From: Acidovorax sp.
GTDB lineage: Bacteria > Pseudomonadota > Gammaproteobacteria > Burkholderiales > Burkholderiaceae_C
Length of the DNA stretch: 9,726 bases
Reading direction: 5' to 3'
Assembly: GCA_011620245.1 (NCBI GenBank)
Contig: WOZN01000174.1
Span: forward strand, 1 to 9,726
Shown here: piece by piece, positions 1 to 5,689 of the stretch
How the letters are laid out: each line of letters opens with the position of its first letter
Numbering within the stretch: position 1 is the first letter of the stretch
Notes under the pieces: generated by a model
Seen by the model: the letters and a program-made list of their open reading frames with translations, nothing else
Databases searched by the model: none
Told to the model about the DNA's origin: nothing
Translations under genes and position numbers: made by a program

Positions 1-60
1 GCCACTGCGGAAAAATCCGCTGGCTGCTGCCCTGCAGCATCCTCGGCAACAAGCCCCTGA
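1..60 (+). CDS. Possible C-terminal tail of an upstream gene (ArsR-like repressor?), partial
   Basis: The frame starting at base 1 is open and ends at TGA 58-60, reading ATAEKSAGCCPAASSATSP. A short, Ala/Ser/Pro-rich tail with a vicinal Cys pair just ahead of an arsC gene is compatible with the end of an ArsR-family repressor, since arsR commonly precedes arsC. Nothing of the DNA-binding domain is visible. Twenty codons cannot establish the family, so this is only a contextual suggestion. The other possibility is that the bases are non-coding or belong to the degraded arsC leader. Confidence 0.25.
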   Translation, partial: ATAEKSAGCCPAASSATSP

Positions 61-538
61 ATGTCCTGTTTATCTGCGCCCACAATTGCGCGCGCAGCAT
101 CCTGGCCGAAGCCCTGCTCAATGCGATGGCGCCGGGCCTATTCGGCGGGCAGCCATCCCGGCGCGAACCAGCAGCCCCATCCCCTGGCCCTGCAGATGCT
201 GCAAGAGGCGGGTATTTTCATTGACGGGCTGCGCAGCAAAAGCTGGGACGAATTCGCCGCGCCCGATGCGCCGCACATGGATCAGATCATCACCATGTGC
301 GATGACGCCGCTGGCGAGGTTTGCCCCGTCTGGCCCGGTCACCCAGCCCCCGTCCACTGTCCACTGAGGCTACTGCGACCCGACCGTCAGCACTGTGCCT
401 GAAGCGCAAAGGATCGAGGCTTTCCATACGACGATGCACATGCTCCACCAGCGCCTGGAGCTGTTGATCAACCTGCCCGGCGGCAAGCTGGAAAAAGCGG
501 CGCTGCAAAGCGCCGCGCTGGAGCTGGCTGCGCACTGA
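48..538 (+). pseudogene. arsC: Degenerate arsenate reductase gene (LMW-phosphatase type), at least three lesions
   Basis: Pieces of one ArsC protein lie in three frames. Bases 60-138 encode NVLFICAHNCARS with the CX5R P-loop. Bases 139 to about 358 encode YSAGSHPG, GLRSKSWDEFAAP and CDDAAGEVCPVWPG with the resolving cysteines. Bases 368-538 encode GYCDPT and the C-terminal helix up to TGA 536-538. The first frame break, at 137-139, fits an 11-base deletion removing the family's RF(Q/R)A residues. The second is a perfect 7-base tandem duplication, GTCCACT at 352-358 and 359-365. With the duplicate removed, the frame reads CAC TGA GGC TAC, so the Trp of HWGY has become a stop (365-367). No ATG lies in the first frame; where NKPLNVLF would begin, CTC stands at 42-44. 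Independent lesions of different kinds argue for true decay. It is clearly diverged from the intact arsC at 3162, so it is an old paralogue rather than a fresh duplicate. Confidence 0.85.
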
Positions 539-667
539 GCCCGGGCGCCACTGTGCGTGCGTTGCCGTTTTGGCGATTTGCTTTCGTGAATCGCGCAACC
601 GCTGGACATCAAGGGGCGCTGGTGCGCCGCTTCGATGGCTCACTTGAGCAGCCTGTCATTCGCCGGT
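539..667. other. Intergenic stretch after the arsC pseudogene
   Basis: No credible coding region was seen. Two small inverted repeats occur. One is GGCGC/GCGCC (615-619 and 624-628, loop TGGT). The other is GCTCA/TGAGC (638-642 and 645-649, two-base gap). Neither is followed by a T run, so neither is a convincing terminator. Confidence 0.4.
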
Positions 668-715
668 CATTCAATGATGCAATATTTCAATGAGTATAGA
701 ATTTAGGAAAGGAGG
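668..715 (+). promoter_or_regulatory. AT-rich promoter/possible ArsR operator and strong RBS for gapdh-arsJ
   Basis: A sharply AT-rich island in GC-rich surroundings ends at the gapdh start. It holds a direct repeat TTCAATGA at 670-677 and 686-693 (16-base period). The first copy overlaps the inverted repeat CATT-C-AATG (668-676). A -10-like TATAGA lies at 695-700. No good -35 was found; TTCAAT at 670-675 matches only weakly. A near-perfect Shine-Dalgarno AAAGGAGG lies at 708-715, six bases before ATG 722. Repeats overlapping the -35 region would suit a repressor such as ArsR, but that is inference. Confidence 0.4.
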
Positions 716-721
716 CGTTTC

Positions 722-1765
722 ATGAAAGTTGGCATCAACGGAATGGGCCGCATCGGCCGCCTGGCGCTGCGCGCGGCGATGGGTGCCGCCGAGCGCCCGC
801 AAGATGACCCCCGCGCCGGTAACCGCCTGGAGGTGGTGCACCTGAATGAAATCAAGGGTGGCGCTGCGGCCGCGGCCCACCTGCTGGCTTTTGACACGGT
901 GCAAGGCAAATGGCGCGAGCGCATCCACGCCGAGGGCGACAACGCCATCCATATCGGCAACCGCCAGCTCTCGTTCAGTGCGCATGCCACGGCGGCAGAG
1001 ATTCCGTGGGGAGATTGGGGCGTGGACATGGTGCTGGAATGCACCGGCAAGTTTTTGACGCCCGAGACCATCCAGGGCCACCTGGACCGCGGTGCCAAGC
1101 GCGTGATCGTCGCCGCGCCGGTGAAGGTGGGCGACGTGCTCAACATCGTCGTCGGCGTGAACCACCAGCTGTATGACCCGGCCAGAAACCGCATCGTCAC
1201 AGCGGCATCGTGTACCACCAATTGCCTGGCACCGGTGGTGAAGGTGGTGCATGAGCACCTTGGCATACGCCACGGGCAGATCACCACCATCCACAACCCG
1301 ACCAACACCAATCTGGTGGTGGACGCGCTGCACAAAGACCTGCGCCGCGCCCGCAGCGCCATGGAAAGCCTGGCACCCACCTCCACCGGCAGCGCCACGG
1401 CCATCGCGCTGATTTACCCCGAGCTCAAGGGCAAGCTCAACGGCCATGCGGTGCGCGCCCCGGTGCTGAACGCCTCGCTGACCGATTGCGTGTTCGAGCT
1501 GCAGCGCCAGACCACGGTGGAAGAAGTGAACGCGCTGTTCCAGCAAGCCGCCAGCTCTTACCTGTCGGGCATTCTGGGCTACGAAACGCTGCCCCTGGTG
1601 AGCGCCGACTACGCCCGCGACACGCGCAGTTCCATCGTTGATGCGTTGTCCACCATGGTGACGGATGGCACGCTGCTCAAGGTGTACGCCTGGTACGACA
1701 ACGAAATGGGCTATGCCTGCCGCATGGTGGACTTGGCCTGCCACATGCAGGAAATGGGCATCTGA
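722..1765 (+). CDS. gapdh: ars-operon glyceraldehyde-3-phosphate dehydrogenase (type I)
   Basis: A 347-residue type I GAPDH. It has an N-terminal Rossmann fold with [10 protein letters not shown] (residues 4-13), the catalytic ASCTTNC loop with nucleophile Cys164, and His191 as the partner base. It ends with the family's C-terminal [10 protein letters not shown] block (residues 322-331). In ars clusters this enzyme uses arsenate in place of phosphate to make 1-arseno-3-phosphoglycerate from glyceraldehyde-3-phosphate and NAD+, in the cytoplasm; ArsJ then exports the product. The assignment to that role rests on arsJ starting one base after its stop. The segment after the catalytic His reads HNPTNTN rather than the HSYTxxQ type usual in glycolytic GAPDH, which suggests a specialised paralogue. 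The ATG at 722 is chosen because a strong Shine-Dalgarno precedes it and the protein begins right at the Rossmann strand. The glycolytic gene itself is an unlikely alternative. Confidence 0.93.
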   Translation: MKVGINGMGRIGRLALRAAMGAAERPQDDPRAGNRLEVVHLNEIKGGAAAAAHLLAFDTVQGKWRERIHAEGDNAIHIGNRQLSFSAHATAAEIPWGDWGVDMVLECTGKFLTPETIQGHLDRGAKRVIVAAPVKVGDVLNIVVGVNHQLYDPARNRIVTAASCTTNCLAPVVKVVHEHLGIRHGQITTIHNPTNTNLVVDALHKDLRRARSAMESLAPTSTGSATAIALIYPELKGKLNGHAVRAPVLNASLTDCVFELQRQTTVEEVNALFQQAASSYLSGILGYETLPLVSADYARDTRSSIVDALSTMVTDGTLLKVYAWYDNEMGYACRMVDLACHMQEMGI

Positions 1766-1766
1766 C

Positions 1767-3011
1767 ATGCAAAGCCACGCCACGCGCAACTATGCCATCG
1801 TCACAGCGGCGTATTGGGGCTTTACCCTCACCGATGGCGCGCTGCGCATGCTGGTGTTGCTGCATTTTTACCGCCTGGGGTACTCGCCGTTCACGCTGGC
1901 CTTTCTGTTTTTGCTTTATGAAGCGGCGGGCGTGCTGGCCAATCTGGTGGGCGGCTGGCTGGCCACGCGCTACGGCATCACGCGCATGCTGACGGTGGGG
2001 CTGGTGACGCAAATCATCGGCTTTACCTTGCTGTCGCAGCTCGACCCCGGGTGGTCGGCGGCCATGTCGGTGGCCTGGGTGGTGCTGGCGCAGGGCATCT
2101 GCGGCGTGGCCAAGGACTTGACCAAAACCGCCAGCAAATCGGCCATCAAGGTGACTTCGGCAGAAGCCAAAGAGCAGGGCGCAAGCCAGCTCTTTCAATG
2201 GGTGGCCTGGTTCACGGGCAGCAAGAACGCCATGAAGGGCGTGGGTTTCTTTTTGGGCGGCTTGCTGCTGCAGGCGCTGGGCTTTCAGCACGCGCTGTGG
2301 GCCATGGCGGCGCTGCTGGCGCTGGTGCTGGTGGGGGTGGTGACTTCGCTGCCGCAGATGATGGGCAAGAGCAGGGCCTCGAAATCGGCCAAGGAGCTGT
2401 TTGCCAAAAACGCCGGCATCAACGCATTGGCCGCCGCCCGCGTGGTGCTGTTTGGCGCGCGCGATGTCTGGTTTGTGGTGGGCGTGCCGGTGTTTTTGTA
2501 TTCACAGGGCTGGACGTTCACCATGGTGGGCGGTTTTCTGGCGGCCTGGACGATTGGCTATGGCCTGGTGCAGGCCATGGCGCCGCAGCTGGTCAAACGC
2601 AGCCCCGACGGCCTGAGCACCGAGGTGCCTGCCGCCCGCCTGTGGTCGGCCCTGCTGACGCTGGTGCCCATCGCCCTGGCGGTGGCGGTGGCCTTGCAGG
2701 TGCCGCAACTGCAATGGGTGGTGGTGGGCGGCCTGGGGCTGTTTGGCTTTGCGTTTGCCGTCAACTCTTCCATTCACTCCTACCTCATCCTGGCCTACGC
2801 CGGCTCTGAAAAAGCCGCCGAGGACGTGGGCTTTTACTACGCTGCCAACGCCCTGGGGCGCTTTGGCGGCACGCTGCTTTCGGGCCTGCTCTACCAGTGG
2901 GGCGGGTTGCTGTATGCGCTCATCGGGTCTGCCGTGATGCTGTTGATCTGCTGGCTGGTCACGCTCACATTGCCGGTGACGAAGGACAAGAAAACAGCTG
3001 TAGCGGCTTGA
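1767..3011 (+). CDS. arsJ: Organoarsenical exporter ArsJ (MFS transporter)
   Basis: A 414-residue, strongly hydrophobic protein with the repeated helical hairpins of a major facilitator transporter. The N-terminus RNYAIVTAAYWGFTLTDGA (residues 7-25) is characteristic of ArsJ, as is the cytoplasmic-loop segment GVAKDLTKTASKSAIK (113-128). ArsJ exports 1-arseno-3-phosphoglycerate across the inner membrane; outside, the compound breaks down to arsenate, giving arsenate resistance together with the partner GAPDH. The start is the ATG at 1767, one base after the gapdh TGA, so the two are translationally coupled; AGGAA within the gapdh end (near 1749-1753) may help as ribosome site. An upstream in-frame start at 1665 would overlap gapdh by about 100 bases and adds unrelated sequence, so I reject it. 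No frameshift or missing helix was noticed. Confidence 0.93.
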   Translation: MQSHATRNYAIVTAAYWGFTLTDGALRMLVLLHFYRLGYSPFTLAFLFLLYEAAGVLANLVGGWLATRYGITRMLTVGLVTQIIGFTLLSQLDPGWSAAMSVAWVVLAQGICGVAKDLTKTASKSAIKVTSAEAKEQGASQLFQWVAWFTGSKNAMKGVGFFLGGLLLQALGFQHALWAMAALLALVLVGVVTSLPQMMGKSRASKSAKELFAKNAGINALAAARVVLFGARDVWFVVGVPVFLYSQGWTFTMVGGFLAAWTIGYGLVQAMAPQLVKRSPDGLSTEVPAARLWSALLTLVPIALAVAVALQVPQLQWVVVGGLGLFGFAFAVNSSIHSYLILAYAGSEKAAEDVGFYYAANALGRFGGTLLSGLLYQWGGLLYALIGSAVMLLICWLVTLTLPVTKDKKTAVAA

Positions 3012-3036
3012 CGACTGCGCAGGAGCAATACGTAAT
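3008..3036 (+). promoter_or_regulatory. Candidate sigma-70 promoter ahead of arsC
   Basis: TTGACG (3008-3013, five of six matches to the -35 consensus) is followed after exactly 17 bases by CGTAAT (3031-3036, four of six to the -10 consensus). It overlaps the arsJ stop and lies about 125 bases before arsC, in the 150-base gap 3012-3161. TGCGCA occurs twice around it (3016-3021 and 3036-3041). No other signal was recognised in that gap. A chance match cannot be excluded. Confidence 0.35.
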
Positions 3037-3161
3037 GCGCAAGTAACCATAGCGCTCCAAACTATGCAAAAACCCAATTTCGCGCCGCCGGGCTGGTGCA
3101 GCGACGCAAATAATTGACCCACCCATTTCCTCAACCCTTGGTGCCGAAAGCAGGTATTTAC

Positions 3162-3662
3162 ATGTCCCATCGCATCTACAACGTACTCTTCATCTGCACG
3201 CACAACTCCGCGCGCAGCATTTTTGCCGAAGCCATCCTGAACCAGAACGGCGCTGGCAGATTCCAGGCCTTCAGCGCCGGCAGCCACCCCGCGGGCGTGG
3301 TCAATCCGCGTGCGCTCGAGCTGCTGGAGAGATACCATTTTTCGACGCAGGGTTTGCGCAGCAAGAACTGGGAGGAGTTTGCGGCTCCCGGCGCACCCGT
3401 GATGGACTTCGTGCTGACGGTGTGCGACCAGGCGGCGGGAGAGGTGTGCCCCGTCTGGCCGGGCCAGCCGATGTCGGCGCACTGGGGTGTGCCTGACCCG
3501 GTAGCGGTGGAGGGAGATGAAGAAGCCGTGAACAACGCGTTCAAAGACGCTTTCATCGTGTTGAACCGCCGCATTGCGCTCTTCCTGAGCCTGCCGCTCG
3601 AAAAGCTCAGCAAATTGTCGCTGCAGAAAGAACTGGTCCGGATTGGACAAACCAAAGACTGA
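3162..3662 (+). CDS. arsC: Arsenate reductase ArsC, low-molecular-weight phosphatase family
   Basis: A 166-residue cytoplasmic enzyme that reduces arsenate to arsenite. The P-loop CTHNSARS (residues 12-19) carries nucleophile Cys12 and Arg18. The redox pair is Cys88 and Cys96 in VCDQAAGEVCPVWPG. HWGVPDP (107-113) includes the Asp-Pro general-acid loop. The three-cysteine relay is the pattern of the Bacillus/Staphylococcus ArsC type, which hands electrons on from thioredoxin or a similar donor; the donor here cannot be told. The length is somewhat longer than the roughly 130-140 residues of the Gram-positive enzymes because of a C-terminal extension (about 120-166) also present in the decayed copy at 48-538. 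I choose ATG 3162, with GCAGG about seven bases upstream. An in-frame TTG at 3114 would add 16 residues without family character. Its product arsenite is exported by Acr3 encoded next, although a terminator lies between the two genes. Confidence 0.93.
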   Translation: MSHRIYNVLFICTHNSARSIFAEAILNQNGAGRFQAFSAGSHPAGVVNPRALELLERYHFSTQGLRSKNWEEFAAPGAPVMDFVLTVCDQAAGEVCPVWPGQPMSAHWGVPDPVAVEGDEEAVNNAFKDAFIVLNRRIALFLSLPLEKLSKLSLQKELVRIGQTKD

Positions 3663-3680
3663 AAAATCCACATGCAGACG

Positions 3681-3711
3681 GGCCTGGACATGCAATGTTC
3701 CAGGCCTTTTT
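3681..3711 (+). terminator. Intrinsic terminator between arsC and acr3
   Basis: GGCCTGGA (3681-3688) pairs perfectly with TCCAGGCC (3699-3706). A further three pairs form inside past a one-base bulge, and five T residues follow immediately (3707-3711). This is a textbook rho-independent terminator 19 bases after the arsC stop and 21 bases before the acr3 start. It should end, or at least attenuate, the gapdh-arsJ-arsC transcript. Confidence 0.85.
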
Positions 3712-3732
3712 CATTGAGCGAGGGGAACCACC

Positions 3733-4758
3733 ATGGGGCTGTTTGAACGGTATTTGACGATCTGGGTTGCGCTGGGCATTGCCGCCGGCGTGGGGCTGGG
3801 GCTGGTTTTTCCGGGGGTTTTTCAGGCCGTCGCAGGCCTTGAAGTTGCGCACGTCAATCTCGTTGTGGCGGTGTTCATCTGGGTGATGATTTATCCGATG
3901 ATGATTCAGATTGACTGGGCCGCCATCAAGGGCGTGGGCAAAAAGCCGCAAGGTCTGCTGCTGACGCTGACAGTCAATTGGCTCATCAAGCCGTTCACCA
4001 TGGCCGCGCTGGGGGTGCTGTTCTTTCGATACATCTTCGCCCCATGGGTGGACCCCCAATCGGCCAGCGAATACATCGCCGGCATGATTTTGCTGGGCGT
4101 TGCGCCTTGCACTGCCATGGTGTTCGTGTGGAGCCAGCTCGTCAAAGGAGATGCGAACTACACCCTGGTTCAGGTCTCGGTGAACGACCTGGTGATGGTG
4201 GTGGCATTCGCACCCATCGCCGCATTCTTGCTGGGCGTGACCAACGTGACCGTGCCCTGGCAGACCCTGGTTCTGTCCACCGTGCTGTATGTGGTGCTGC
4301 CCCTGGCCGCTGGCATGGCAACCCGCCACCAGTTGGCCAGGCGCTCCCCGCAGGCGGTCGGTGCGTTCGTGGCGCGGCTCAAGCCGTGGTCCATCGTGGG
4401 CCTCATTGCAACCGTGGTGCTGCTGTTTGGTTTTCAGGCGGGCACCATCGTCGAGAAACCCGCAGTGATCGGCTTGATCGCCATTCCGCTGGTGTTGCAG
4501 ACCTATGGCATCTTTTTCATCAGCTGGTGGGGTGCCAAGCTGCTCAAGCTGCCCCACGATGTTGCGGGCCCCGCCTGCCTCATTGGCACATCCAATTTCT
4601 TTGAGCTGGCGGTGGCGGTGGCGATTTCGCTGTTCGGCCTCAACTCTGGCGCCGCCCTTGCCACGGTGGTCGGTGTACTGGTCGAGGTGCCCGTGATGCT
4701 CTCGCTGGTGGCGATCGTCAATGCATGGCGGCCGCGCGTTCATGCCCCCCGCGTATGA
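3733..4758 (+). CDS. acr3: Arsenite efflux permease, Acr3 family
   Basis: A 341-residue inner-membrane protein with about ten hydrophobic segments, matching the usual Acr3 size and unlike the larger ArsB family. Family landmarks are the segment [15 protein letters not shown] (residues 48-62), the transport cysteine in [14 protein letters not shown] (Cys126), NDLVM (151-155), and [13 protein letters not shown] with Glu291. It expels arsenite, the product of ArsC, using the proton motive force. The start ATG 3733 follows a purine-rich GAGGGGA about eight bases upstream and leads directly into the first helix. The ribosome site begins within about ten bases of the terminator T run, so any private promoter would have to lie inside arsC or the hairpin; otherwise the gene depends on read-through. 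The stop lies inside the first copy of a short tandem repeat. Older annotation often names such genes arsB. Confidence 0.95.
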   Translation: MGLFERYLTIWVALGIAAGVGLGLVFPGVFQAVAGLEVAHVNLVVAVFIWVMIYPMMIQIDWAAIKGVGKKPQGLLLTLTVNWLIKPFTMAALGVLFFRYIFAPWVDPQSASEYIAGMILLGVAPCTAMVFVWSQLVKGDANYTLVQVSVNDLVMVVAFAPIAAFLLGVTNVTVPWQTLVLSTVLYVVLPLAAGMATRHQLARRSPQAVGAFVARLKPWSIVGLIATVVLLFGFQAGTIVEKPAVIGLIAIPLVLQTYGIFFISWWGAKLLKLPHDVAGPACLIGTSNFFELAVAVAISLFGLNSGAALATVVGVLVEVPVMLSLVAIVNAWRPRVHAPRV

Positions 4759-4787
4759 GCAGGCTCATGCCCCCCCGTGCATGAGCA
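4741..4787. repeat. Imperfect tandem repeat across the acr3 stop codon
   Basis: Two near-identical units, each CATG followed by a C run, a short GCGTA/GTGC-type core, then ATGAGCA, occupy 4741-4761 (21 bases) and 4766-4787 (22 bases), giving a period of about 25. The acr3 TGA (4756-4758) is in the first unit. The junction creates the palindrome ATGAGC-AG-GCTCAT (4755-4768). No T run follows, so it is not an ordinary terminator. Confidence 0.6.
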
Positions 4788-4802
4788 AGTTGAACGCATG
4801 GG

Positions 4803-4826
4803 CTCGGAGCGTTTCACCGCTCTGAG
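4803..4826. terminator. Possible weak hairpin terminator between convergent genes
   Basis: CTCGGAGCG (4803-4811) and CGCTCTGAG (4818-4826) form a nine-position stem with one G-T type pair and a six-base loop. It lies between the acr3 stop and the oppositely oriented binding-protein gene, and overlaps that gene's last codons. Neither side has a proper T run, so termination is uncertain. Confidence 0.35.
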
Positions 4827-5689
4827 AACATTTCCCTGATCACTTCATAGTCGGCGCTGGTGACCGGCACGAACCGCTCTGCGCCCCTGGCATCCAGCAT
4901 GGGTCGCAGCGGTTCGGTGTTGAAAAACACTTTCTGAATCTTCACGGCCTCAGCACTGCAAAGGCGATTGCGCATGACGAAGGGGTTGAGCGGAAGCGGC
5001 TCCGATTGCCATAGAACCACCATCTCATCGGCGGCAACGAGCCCGGTTTTGAGCGCCTCGTCATAGCGTGTCCTGGACACAAACCCCGCATCCACCATGC
5101 CCTTTCGAACCGCTTCGAGGGCGCGGTCATGCGAGCCGGCAAATGTGACGCGGCCGAAGTAATTTTCGATACTCTGGCCGGTTTGCTGCCTGATGAAGCG
5201 CCTTGGAACCAGGTTGCCGGATGTGCTTGCAGGGTCGGTCAGGCTCAGTGACTTGTTGCGCAGGTCATCGACCCCATCAAACCCCCGGTTGCGTCGCGCA
5301 ATCAGGATGGACTGGTAGGTTGCGAGTGTGTTGGCGCCGGCCGCTCCGCGGCCGGACTGTGCAGCAAACGGCTTTACAGCGGCGTCGCGGTCCAGCAGCA
5401 TGGCATAGGAAGCCGGGCCCAGCTCAGCCAGATCAATGCTTTCGTTCAGCAGCCCTTCCATGACGGCCGCATAAGAGGGCGATGGAACAACCATTACTCG
5501 GCGCTGCATTGCCTTCTCCAGTTCAATCTGGATTGGTCTGAATTCTTGCAGCTGTTTTTGGGTGTTTTCCTTGGGGATCAGGGCAACGTGCAAGACGGGG
5601 GGTTCATCACAGGCGGCATCCGATGCCAGGGCCGGCGAGGGGAGCAGAAACCCCGCGACAAACACGATGAAAAAGAGGAATGCGTTCAT
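4814..5689 (-). CDS. PhnD-like periplasmic phosphate/phosphonate-type binding protein
   Basis: A 291-residue secreted protein. The start ATG (5689-5687) leads straight into a signal peptide (hydrophobic residues 4-16, then SPALA, with likely cleavage after Ala22). A longer frame reaching 5779 would bury the signal. The mature part is a type 2 periplasmic binding domain of the PhnD class: HVALIPKENTQ (34-44), DLAELGPASYAML (86-98), and DPASTSGN (152-159), the Ser/Thr-Ser-Gly oxyanion-binding turn. SHDRALEAVRKGMVDAGFV (186-204) follows. The class binds phosphate, phosphite and phosphonates, and includes the arsenic-sensing AioX-type proteins. Only two cysteines are present (Cys27, Cys244), possibly a disulfide; Cys27 is not in a lipobox. 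The start overlaps the stop of the upstream GGDEF-EAL gene (ATGA, 5689-5686) and has no clear Shine-Dalgarno, so translation is probably coupled. No permease or ATPase is adjacent, which favours a sensory role. The ligand is unknown; arsenate, arsenite or phosphate are guesses from context. Confidence 0.85.
   Translation of the reverse strand: MNAFLFFIVFVAGFLLPSPALASDAACDEPPVLHVALIPKENTQKQLQEFRPIQIELEKAMQRRVMVVPSPSYAAVMEGLLNESIDLAELGPASYAMLLDRDAAVKPFAAQSGRGAAGANTLATYQSILIARRNRGFDGVDDLRNKSLSLTDPASTSGNLVPRRFIRQQTGQSIENYFGRVTFAGSHDRALEAVRKGMVDAGFVSRTRYDEALKTGLVAADEMVVLWQSEPLPLNPFVMRNRLCSAEAVKIQKVFFNTEPLRPMLDARGAERFVPVTSADYEVIREMFSER

Noticed and set aside
615..649. Small hairpins after the arsC pseudogene as a terminator
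   Set aside because: Stems of only five pairs and no T run.
1665..1766. Upstream extension of ArsJ into gapdh
   Set aside because: The ATG at 1767 is one base after the gapdh stop and begins with the conserved ArsJ N-terminus; the extension is out-of-frame gapdh sequence.
671..1789. Long open frame of 372 codons on the minus strand opposite gapdh
   Set aside because: It mirrors the gapdh frame in GC-rich DNA and its translation is His/Gln/Arg/Val-rich without family character, while the plus-strand frame is a clear GAPDH.
2502..3695. Minus-strand open frame of 397 codons across arsJ and arsC
   Set aside because: It covers two well-supported plus-strand genes, the intergenic gap and the terminator, and its product is low-complexity and basic.
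3607..4743. Minus-strand open frame of 378 codons opposite acr3
   Set aside because: His/Gln/Asn-rich shadow of a transmembrane protein gene; no recognisable domain.
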